This document shows, piece by piece, positions 47,301 through 59,300 of a stretch of 64,000 bases of DNA; the stretch's first letter is position 1; every line of letters starts with the position of its first letter. The stretch is taken from the NCBI RefSeq assembly GCF_910592395.1, contig NC_088321.1, forward strand, positions 372,001 to 436,000, read 5' to 3'. Source of the DNA: Lineus longissimus. Lineage: Eukaryota; Nemertea; Pilidiophora; Heteronemertea; Lineidae. Under the pieces are notes generated by a model. The model did not search any database and was not told the origin of the DNA. It saw only the letters and a program-made list of their open reading frames with translations. Position numbers and translations under genes: made by a program.

Positions 47301-50300
47301 ATAAGATTCACGTCATTGACTCATGAGGTGCACCTTGTTGTCAGCAGAATGGCTGTGTGGTGTCATCAAGCAAGATGTTATCAACACAAGCACATTTTGT
47401 TGACATCATCAACAGGAACACGGATTGATGTGCAAAATGGATGCCTGATAGACATCACCGTACAGCCTCTTTTAGGAAACAGTCACTGCGCATACCTTCA
47501 TCTATTGAGACTGAGTGAATCGAAAGACATTCAACACTTGTTAGAGAATCTAATTTCACTTCTCTCCCATTCATGGTGCCTGCAATTCAGAGAAAACTCA
47601 AGACTGAGAAACAAAATGGGAGGCCCGGTCACCATTGCTAAGGACACAGGTTACCAGGATACGACTGGTTGCTAAGGAAATGATACAGTTGCTACGGATG
47701 GAATTCAGGAAATACCAAACCAGAGGGACGAAACAAGAGACCTAGACACCTCAGCAAAGGGGTTGCTATGGTAACATTGGTGTGAATGAGGAGGATGGAC
47801 TGCTGAGGATGCTGGAACCCAACGCAGGGGAGGTTCCATAGCAACACATTGGTAACCATGGAAACAGAATGAGGGTACAAATGTACGAACTGCAATAATA
47901 AAATGGACATCGAGATGAACCCAAAAATATTCCTGAAACAGTTTTATGACTACTTTCTGTTTGAAATTATCCAACTCATCTGCCTGTTCTGAAAACACAA
48001 ATTGACACAGCAGACCACTAGACGATTGACTGAAGCCGCAAACTATCATCAACTTGTAGTTGCTATGGAGATCTGGTTGTCATGGTAACCAATGCTGGTG
48101 AGATTACAAGTGTTGTCATGGCAACGAATGCACCTGAAGTGTTTCAAGCTCAGAGATAGTGCATCACTAAACTGACTCACACATGACAGTAATCAGCTCT
48201 AACCACAGCAACGGTTGCTATGAGACCATCCCCATAGCAACCACATTGATTGCCATAGTAACAAGAGAATGCATAGATGGTTTCCATAGTAACACTTACC
48301 ACCAGAACTACTAGTACGATTGACTGCACAAAATGATAAGAACGTAATATGTGAACGCAATTTATACGAATTAAATAAAGCTTTTGGTAATGTTACCCCA
48401 TTTCCCTGGATAGACACAAAAAGCATCAGAAGAGTCCATTCAGGAACTTTGGAGTACTTTTCACCCCTATTCTCTGTTTGGACTCCTCCAGTTGATGCTT
48501 TAGGAGAGTCCATTCTGGAAACTAGGGTGTAAATGAGACCATTCCTCCCCTATTTCCCTGTTTAGACTCTTCCAGTTGAACCATGAGAAGGGTCCATTCA
48601 GGAAAGATGAGGGTGTGAAGGTGGTTTGATGCATACCAAGTTGGAATCTGTGAGCCGAAGAGGAGGAAACATCGCCTGGGGAAAGAGAGAGAGAAGAGGA
48701 GTAAAGTGCATTGCTCAGAAAGTCAGCTCATAATTTGCCAGAGCAGTACCTTTTGTGATGGAGCTCTGAAGTTGGGAAGACAATGACAAAGTTTGGTGGC
48801 ATGGGCTGTGGCGTGACACCTTGTTTATCAAACTGTGAGTGAAATGGTTACAGTTGACACAGCCTACTGCCGAGAAAGGCATCTTTAGCAAAAACTGACC
48901 AAATTAAATGCAAGTTTTCCTCACTTTCCAAAACAGAGCTCCACCTCCTGAGGCGACGTGGCAATTCAGCAATAACAAGTCATCATGTGTTTCAATTCAA
49001 ATCATACATGAATGTGCACTTTACAGCGGCTGACAACTTTCACTGAGCAAAACGCTTCCCATGGATTGGATGAGAATGTTCGGATATGCGAGGAATTCAG
49101 ATAGAGAGGTACAACATGTCACGATGCAGAAGGTGCGTAAGCGGGGGAGATGGATGAGTTGAGAGGAGAGAAATAACAGAAAGAATAAGGTCTTGGATTG
49201 TGCTCAAAATAAGAGGTAAGAATTTCCCCTAATTTTTCAACTAATGGCTTAGCACATGTAGTATATTCCACCACCAGCTTCCTTTTGATGCAAAGGTCCC
49301 AAGCCCGGTTCTTCAAAACAAGTCTTGTCACTAACGCCGGCATGCGACAGTGCTCACAACAAAAGAACTTAGAAAAATGTTCATGTGAAAATGCTGTAAA
49401 GTATGCCGCTAAATTGGTTAATTTTTGTCCAATTTCGAAAATTCAAAGTTCTATTTAGGTCCGAGGCAAGGGCCTCTCCATTTCTGCTGTCAAATTAAGC
49501 TTTGGGAAAAAATCCTCAAAAAATTAGAAATGTCTCATCTCTGTCAATATTGATCAAAATAACTGGAGCTGAGCAGCGGCCCCCTCTGGGTACGGTGAGG
49601 TGACGTAAGCAGACAAGCGCCATCTATTGTTACTTACGGTCCCACCATACATCTAAACGACGCAAGGACAGAAAGACAAGTTAGTACCGGTGCTGAACAT
49701 AGGGGGCACACATAACTACGAGAACTAGAAGCGAGGAGTTAAGAGGGAAGAGTAGGAAGCCAAACAAAGCATCGAATTCGCTGACTCAGCAGCAACTGGG
49801 AGACATGTTTACATCTGTAGTTTGGTTACACATGATCTGATTTTGATTTCACTCTCATTTCTAAAGTTTCTCTTGGTTAATCATGTAAGCTACCTCAACA
49901 AATCAATCTTTAAATGCTGTCTCAGTGAGAATCCATTCAATTGTTTCCTTCTAGGATGAAATATCGTGCAATCGTGCCAGGAAAGTGTGGTGAGAGGTTT
50001 TATTTACCTATAGATTCACTACACAAGCTGGGGCTAGAGGTAGTGAAGGATGGCGTACCCTCGGTGAACTCTGTGTGCGTCGGTGTTGACTCTGATGCGC
50101 TGTGTGCTGGCGACGTGGCCATTCTCATGTGGTCACCATTGCTGTGTGGCGAGTACCGGCCAATATGCCTGAAAGATACGAATAATTGTTATGAAGAATG
50201 CCCATTCAAATTTGACAGGGTAATGTTTTCTTAATGGAACAGCCAGACACAATGCATTTTACACAACCAATGCATGCACTTCTGCTGTTCTCTCCACCAC

Positions 50301-53300
50301 ACTCACCCCTACAACACCAATGTCCCATCAAATTTTGCAGGGTAATGTTTCCTTCATGGAACAGCCAGACACAATGCATTGCACACAACCAGTGACTGCA
50401 CTTCTGCTGTTCTCTCCACTGCACTCACCCCTACCTTTGTTCCACAGACATCGATACGGCTCCTCTTGGACTAGTATATGTGTGTTCTGAATGCGACCCA
50501 CTCAGGGGTCCGCCACCTTCTGCCTCTTCAAATGGTGGAGGTGGCGTGGAGGTCGTGGGTAGGAGGTCAGGGCGGCCACCTATTGCACCTGAAAGTCATG
50601 AGAACTATGAAGTTGAGATATCTTCAAAATGCTGTCTCCAGCAGCCATATTGAGTGTCTCACGGCAAGTATTTCACTGATAACAACTCACTGCTAAGTGT
50701 TTCTTACTTGCACAGAGCCATGGCACATTGGAAATTCATGGTCCTTTGGCTGAGTAAGGGCCTGATCTTCTGATGAAACATTTTAGAAATTTCAGTAGTT
50801 GGCTGTTCCCTTTACCCACCTGCCTCCTCCTGCTTGTCCTTCTCTGGATTGTCTTCCAAGATGTCCGTCTGCCCCGCTGTTGATTGAGCCCTCGATCGTC
50901 CGTAAGCTTTCTTCTTCGACGGAGAATGCTTCAGAGCTGCAACGAGACGGAGAAATCCTTTAAAAACCTACCAATAGATGGCGATGTGCACTACAAGCAA
51001 CTGAGCTTCTAATATTGACTGATCAAGAACTGAAAAAAAATCTCAAATAATTTGTAACTGAAATGAAAGAAAAACATCGTTTTTTTCTATTCTAAATTTG
51101 TTAAGTGCTGACAACTTTACTCACATGTCTATTTGGCAACTCAAATCTAACTGAACTCAAGTGTAGTTTGAAGAGATGGGGTGTGTTCCTTTGAAGGAAT
51201 AGCTCCTAGTGTAGTATTTTCATATAAAAGTAGGTGAGATGAAGACATTAGGGCCATTTTGATAATGATTTGCACCCCCCAAACTTTGAAATCCTAGGAG
51301 TTACAGCTGATGGGGTAAGCCAAATAGATGGAACAGCTCTTTGACTATAAATCACACAGCAAGATGTACAGCTACCCAATCTTCTTACTACTGAACTCAC
51401 TCCCTTTGCATTATTAATTCACAACTGTTGGGGTAAGCTAGGCAGATGGAACAGCCCTTCCAGTACTGACCACACAGGGAAATGCACTGCTACCGCTCTT
51501 CTATCTATAGATAACACTCCCTTTGCATTATTCCAAATGAGAAGAAAATTGCGTCATGCAAAGCAAGCACTTGAACAAACAAGTAACAATCACCATGCTA
51601 AGGTCATTCCAAACTTATCGATAGATTTGAGAAAATCCAAGGAACAACAGTAACCATGGCAACAGGACACGGACAAGCTCTTCCTGATATACTTACAAAT
51701 TCCAAAGAAGCGCAACTTATTTTTGTTTTCAAAGTCATAACTATTTTTTTCATACAAAAAGAAGGCTTGAAAGTATGAGAGAGCACAAAATTTGAGAGAA
51801 AAGATACAAAACAATCTGATGTTATTCCAGAGGGGGTGAGAAATACTTTTGGAACAGCATATGACATGTTGAGCCTTGTGGAAATCTGCACAGTTTTGCT
51901 GTTCCATCTCATGAAGTCACTCCCACTGATTGCAGAGGGCAAAATAAGCACCAGCAAAGATCTTCGTAAGTGCCTTGTGGAACAACTGTAGATGAGTGAA
52001 GAAGATTTGCTTGGATGTTTTTCAATGATTGTCTAGATAAGTTGGCAAATATGATGAAGGAATCAGTACCCAACCGGTCGTATTGGTTGCTCCACCAAAC
52101 TCCGTCGGCCAAAAGCAAAGTCTCAGCCAAGGTGTTGAGCAAAATGATGGCTCCACCTGAGTCATGTTAGGTGAGACAACCTATTTTATCAGGCAAGTCT
52201 AGAGGAGATACATAGAAATGTCTCATCGCTGGGGACATCAAGGGGCTAACACACAGTAAGATGGTACCGAGAGTGGGACGGACAATAAGGCAGGACTGGG
52301 CATCTGGAACCTTAGTTTGGCCGAGAGGAAGCCATGATCTCCACCATCAACTGGGGGTTATCAGAAGACAGCATACTCAATTTTCCCACTTGAGATCGAA
52401 CACACCCCAGCCCCCTTTCCTGGCTACGCTAATTCACACATGGTGGATCTTTCATCCATCCAGCATTCTGCCGTTTGATTCAGTTCTGTGCCTCCTGACT
52501 GCATCACATGGAGTATTGCAGGCTAGGAGTGCGTACATTACATTGCAAGGGTCTTTCCAGCTGGTTGGAAGGGGTGTTTGCAGGGTTGCAGGGGTGTCAG
52601 CTGTCCCCTACTCAATAGGGCCGTTTAGACGACAGGCGAAAAGACCGCATTCGGATCGAATCTGGATGAATCCGGATTAAAACCACCCAAGGCGATGGTA
52701 CCTTTTTAGTCCGGATGCAACCACATTGATCCGGATCTTTTTGCGTTTACACGACGAAAAATTAATCCGGATTCGGGACGCATCCGGATTTTTTCGCGTC
52801 GTCTAAACGGCCCTTATGTTGAGGGAAGTTTCCTCCTGCGTGTCTCACTTCATTACTGATTACTCTATCTGATCCAACCCGTCTAACATTGTCTAACAAG
52901 TACAACTAATTACCGACCAGCGTCAGACCGAAGGCGTGAACACTGCAGTAACCACGGTAACCAGATACCCTAAGGAAACTATAGCACAGTAGCCTAACAG
53001 TAACTTAGTAACCGACTTTCTAGACAAGTTTGGAAAGAAACAAAATATTACAATGATATAGCAGTAACAGACGTATAGGAAAGAACAACTGCTTAGAATG
53101 TCACATATGCACTGAGTGGAGGAGCTTTATGTTTCAAGTGTATAGCTTTTTTTCAGAAAGGGACATTTCAGAAAATTCCTTCAAAATTAGTCTTAATATT
53201 TGTGATACCATTTGGAAGTGCTCATCGAGAGCTTTCCAATGAATGGTCATGTCAATAGGTTCATAACTGGTACCATCAGAAAGTGCTCATCAAGAGCTTT

Positions 53301-56300
53301 CCAATGAATGGTCATGTCAATAGGTTTACAAATGGTACCATCAGAAAGTGCTCATCAAGAGCTTTCCAATGAATGGTCATGTCAATAGGTTTATAACTGG
53401 TACCATGAGAAAGTGCTCACTGAGAGCTTTCCAATGAATGGTCATGTCAATAGGTTTACAAATGGTACCATCAGAAAGTGCTCATGAAGAGCTTTCCAAT
53501 GAATAGTCAAGTCAACAGCTAACAAATAGTCCCATCAGACAGGGCTCATCATTGAGAGCTTTCCTGGTCATGGTTATATCAAATGATTTTGTTATTATGC
53601 TTAGATTTGTTAGACAAGCAAGTTTATATTTTGGAACATCATGTGTGATGTAAACATGGTTATAATACCCACAAATGCACCGGTGTATGTACGTATCTGG
53701 TGAATTACCATCAAATATCAAACAGTACAAAAACAAAACGTTAGTAATCATATCAACATAACAACCGCTTTGACCGCCGCACGAAACAGAACTTGTGACC
53801 CTTACAAAAGCATGACTGATGTGATCTAGTGTTAGTGCTTGAAATGTTATCATATTTTTCATATTTTTCCTTCAGAAACCAGCATCGCTCTCAAGAGATG
53901 TTCAAGTGAACGACAGAGGCTTAGAATATGTTGTAGAGGAATACTGTCCTTGGCTCTTTAGCAAAGATCTTCTATTAGAAACTGACTACTGGCAATTGAA
54001 CTCGATAACAGACTGATGAAAACCTTGTCAATCTCATCTTGAAATTTGTTAATTTGTACTGCAAACTGCAAAATTTTACTTTTATTTTTGTAAAAAACAA
54101 AAATTCCCTTAATATTTTTGACTGGAAATAATTTCGGAAAAAAATCGCTAAAAAAATTTCGCAAAAAAAGAATTTCGGAATAAAATCACTAAAAAAAATT
54201 TAAATCGCTGAAATTTTTTTTTTCGGAAATTTTTGCGCCAATCGCAAAAATTAAGAAAATTGCAGTTTCTAGTATATTGAATTGTATGTAGTGACAGTGC
54301 ATATGTGACAACAGAGGTGTGTGACTAACTGACAATGGGAGCCCTCTGGTGGTCAACTGCTGAACTAGAGAGAGAAGAGGCCACAGAACTTGTGTGTTTC
54401 TGGATGGTCATCAGTTTGGAAGTACCACATCATATAAATTCACCGTTTCTTGGTTGATATCTTTTAAGAAAACCAAGTGGTCACAAATGATTCCGTTTGG
54501 GCCTTGAAATACTTCCAAAATTTCCATAGATTTTACAAGATTTTGAATTTTATGAATCCACATTTTCTGCCACCTCGTAGTTCAGCATGTGGCCACCAGG
54601 GGCGAAACCGAGGTACACTTCTCGTTACCTAGGTGTACAAGTTTGCGAAATCTCATATGTGATCCTTTCACCTGCGGCTGATCAACTGGAGAAAGATAGA
54701 AAGAGAAGAGCTCATTGGTCAATATTGGGTCATGTGACATGAAAGAGAGTATCTGATTGGCCAATTGTAGTGGCGTGATCTGATTGGTCAACTGTAGAAA
54801 GACAGAAAGAGAAGATCTCATTGGCAGTATCAGGGTCATGTGACATCAAGGACAGAATCCTATTGGCCAAGTGAAGTGGTGTGATAATTTCAGAGAATCT
54901 GATTGGTCAAGCATGGAAGGATAGAAAGAGCAGACAGGAGTGAATGGCAGAGAGATTTCTCATTGGTTGATACTTGTCACATGACCTTGGCCACACCAAA
55001 TGATACTTAGAAATCATCATGTGTGAAAGAAACATATCAACTGGCCAATTCAGATTTTGAAATTACCAATTTTCATTGGCCGATTCCAGGTCAGGTGACA
55101 CATTTGCATGTTTTCATTGGACGAGCTCACCAATATTCGGCTCCAGTGGTTACCTTTATTCCAGTGCAGCTACACAACTACTAACCATTCGATTGGGTGA
55201 AGTTTCAGATGTTAGAAGTACCACCACATAAATTAATCAATTTTAACGACAAATTCAGACATTTCACACCAAATGAAATCGCACAGAAAAACAAGTCAAG
55301 AGACGAAACAAATTAGATGGCTAAAACATGGCTAAAATTTCAAAATAATCATTCAATCTGAACGTAATTCACCAACGTTTTGAGCACGGGACAATTTGTT
55401 ATCAAGGTCACCAGGATACAAGGACAGACAGCAGCGGGGTTGTGCACAACAGAATACACTGCCAACAGAATGAAATGTAAATGCAACAGAAGTACTATTT
55501 AGGCTGTTCCATCAAAAGAAATGCCTCCCTTTGAACAACAGATACATTTATTAATTGCTGACGGATTGCAAGTCACTGATTAACTGATTTAGCGATGACG
55601 ATCACAATCGCATGTGGCATGCGATCACGATGGCAGGTTTCAGTAATTCAAAACACCGGCTTGCAGGGCGCTTAACCCTCCAGTAAATTACAGCTGATTC
55701 GGCAAATCTACTGATACAAGCTTACTGCCCAGTCACTGTCATTTGCACAAAGGGACCACCCCAACTTATATCTAACAATTCTTTGATATCATCTTGGCCT
55801 CAGGGCCTATTTCATCTAAGGGAAGATCTGATTGGTTGAGACTGGGTCATGTGACTTAAAGGAGAGAATCTGATTGGCCAAGCTCACTTTCCCGAGCCTT
55901 ATCAAAGAGAACCGGTCTGCATCAAGTCCACCTGTAAGTTGGCTGCATTCCCATAACAAGACAAAAACACTTTGAGACAGGAAGGACATGTTCTTAGACA
56001 AATATTTTGGAAACATGTCTGGTTTCCAACGGCAACACAATATACACTTTACAAACATCACAATACTCAAGCCACTGCACCACGAGGCCAAGCTGACAAT
56101 ATAGAATTTTAAAATATGTGAAATCGAGGAGAAAGTTTAAAGATAGCAACCATCGCTAGGGAAGCTCAGTACGTAACTAAGGAAACAATAATTGCTAAGG
56201 AACGTTTCATTTTGAAACCTAGGAAACAGTTGCTACGGAAATCACCAAGGAAACAATAGTTGCTAGGGAGGTTTTATGCTGTAATTTAGGAAACAGTGGT

Positions 56301-59300
56301 TGCTATGCATGAGGTTCTCTACATAACAAGGAAACTTGCAATGCCAATGGCAATTCAGAAGAATACAGAACTTGTTGTGTAACCAAGGAAGTGGTTGGTT
56401 GCTAAGGAAATTGTATAAATCATGGCCATGAAATGATTAGTATTAAAATCAACAAAGCTGAAGAAAAGCAGGCAGCCAAGCCCAAACGTAACCCCACAGT
56501 CAGTGAAACGAAATAAACAAGGTCAGTCTTGTTTTCTTAATCAACAACTCAGTCGCCACAACGTGAAGAAGTCCTGGCGCATCTTCAATACAAACAACGG
56601 AACAAAACAAGAATTTGAAGGCTAGAGGACGAAAACATACCTGGCATCTAGATACGGCCAGTTTACATGATGGTAGTGATACCTGGCATCTAGATACGGC
56701 CAGTTTACATGATGGTAGTGATACCTGGCATCTAGATACGGCCAGTTTACATGATGGTAGTGATACCTGGCATCTAGATACGGCCAGTTTACATGATGGT
56801 AGTGATACCTGGCATCTAGATACGGCCAGTTAACATGATGGTAGTGATACCTGGCATCTAGATACGGCCAGCTACAATCACAATCCAAGGGACGGATCCT
56901 TAAGCACCCAGCTCCTTGATCCGTCGTTTCAAAGAAGTGTTCAGGAAAACACCCGTCACATCGGGTGAGGGTTAATACACATCATGTAAACCGAGGCCGA
57001 AAAGTTGAAAACAAAATAATGGAAATTCAAATTCAAATTGAAATACTTACGGGAGGGTATTTTTCTGAATACGACTGTGGAGAAGAAACTCTGGAACCGC
57101 TGGGCGTAGAAACTCGGTCGATGCACTGATATCGTATCCTGAAGTGGAAATCATCATTTTTGTCAAAGTTCAAATAATCCCAACTCTGCCTACTGGAGGT
57201 TTGCAGGAGATGTGGAGTCCACTATAGGCTACTGTCCACATATGTGGGATCTTTTACTTGGCCTGGTTTAGACACTGGGGTACAAGGGACCACAGCTTTT
57301 ACTAACAGAACGCACACCGTTACTAAAAATCCATCAAAACACAGTTTACCTGTGAAAATCGAGAATTCTTAAAAATCAAAACTAGGAGATGGTTTTTTTA
57401 ACACCAAGTACACACGTCTCAACCTCATACCAGGTACCTACCCCATCGTGAACAATACTTTTGAACGTATGTTCCATCTTCTTGCGTAGCCGATAGTTCT
57501 GTAGAATGTCTATGACACCAATGTACAACAGGAGGCGCTCGCCTTTGGAATTACGCGCGGGAATGCCACCGGGGCTGTAAGCAAAACCACGAGAAAATCA
57601 GATATTTTCTAAATATTCTTAATTTACCTCAATATAGAATCAATGATAAAAGGTTCCATGAGAAAGAGCTCACTGAAAGCTCTCTAATAAATGGTCATGT
57701 CAATAGGTTTACAAATGGTACCATCAGAAAGTGCTCACTGAGAGCTTTCCAATGAATGGTCATGTCAATAGGTTTCAACAAACAGGCCAATTCTCTCCTA
57801 CTGAATACTTACGAAATATCGTCATCATCAGCATCTATTGGGTCAGACTCTGCCTGGATGGACTCGAGAGCTGTGGAGTATGCTGCCAGTCGAGTTTTCA
57901 TAGATTTCGCCCGCTGTAAACCTGCAAGGGACAAGTATCATCAGGTCTGGCCGCACACAAAACCTGAGCATACGCCCATCAATACCATCCCATCATGCTG
58001 TTGTTTACTTTGTGGTGCACTGTGCCCCAGTGATCCCATGAGCTACGTTGACAAATTACGCTCTAGAAAGCAGTAGTCTACCAAAGAAATCTAACAATGC
58101 AGCCATTTCACGTGTGGAAAGGCATCCTCAAGGTTTAATCACACACACTAGCTTCCACCCTTTGGCAGTAATGCAGCTCTAGCAGAAGGCAGGGGGTGTA
58201 CGCCCATGGACAGAGTGTGCAGGCCGGCAATAAGACCAGACAGGTGAATCCAAAGACAAGGCTGCTGCCTTGATCTAAGCTAGCTGTAGCCGTTTACAGA
58301 GCGACCCTCCAAGCTTACAGCCTCGGAACACAAACAACCCACCCCAAGAGAAGTGTGAGAGTTTGTGCTACCTTTATTGATAGGTTGACCGCCCCCCTCG
58401 GCATCCTGGCGTAGCGAGTCTGATGACTGCGACGTCCCTGCCTCCATATGTCGCTGTTGTTCAGCTCTCTCCTTCTTCTCCCTCTCAGCAATATCTAAGT
58501 TATGTACACCCAATAACATACTGTAGTCCATGATCTTAAAACTTTCTAAAACCTGAAAAAAATAAGGTTATCATGAAAGAAATGGTACCGTCCTGTAGTG
58601 ATCATTGATAGGTTTACAAATGGTACCATTAGAAAGTGCTCATCAAGTGCTTTCCAATGAATGGTCATGTCAATAGGTTTACACTTGGTACCATCAGAAA
58701 GTGCTCATCAAGAGCTTTCCAATGAATGGTCATGTCAATAGGTTTACTAATGGTACCATCACAAGGTGCTCACCGAGAGCTTTCCAATGAATGGTCATGT
58801 CAACAGGTTTGAACAAACAGGCCAATTCTCTCCTACTGAGCGGACAGGCCTAATAATTTACAAATGGTTGACATTACTTGGCTCATTCATACTGTAGGAG
58901 GAAACTGGGCAACCCAGAGCAAATCTGCGCTGTCAATGAGTGGCAGTCCCTATCACATGAGTGCTGGGACCAACCAGGAATCGAACCCGGTACCTCAGCG
59001 GTGACCGGCACGATGTTTCCACTGCACCAGTCCGACAGCCGACAGGCTTTACCTACCCGACAATCTCTTGTTATTGTTTTCACCAATGCTGTATGAGTCT
59101 CCTGTTCTAATAATATCCCATTCAGATGGATGTCGGCAAAGTCTAAATCTTTTAACGTCGGCGTTTTTTTAGCACATTCGCGTTTTGACGCTTTCCGTTT
59201 GTAAGTGCTTCCTTTTAAGTCATATTTTTCATGCAGACGTATCGTGCTGGGGAGTAAGTTGTTCATGACGACGAATCGAATATTTTTCCCACCACACTGG

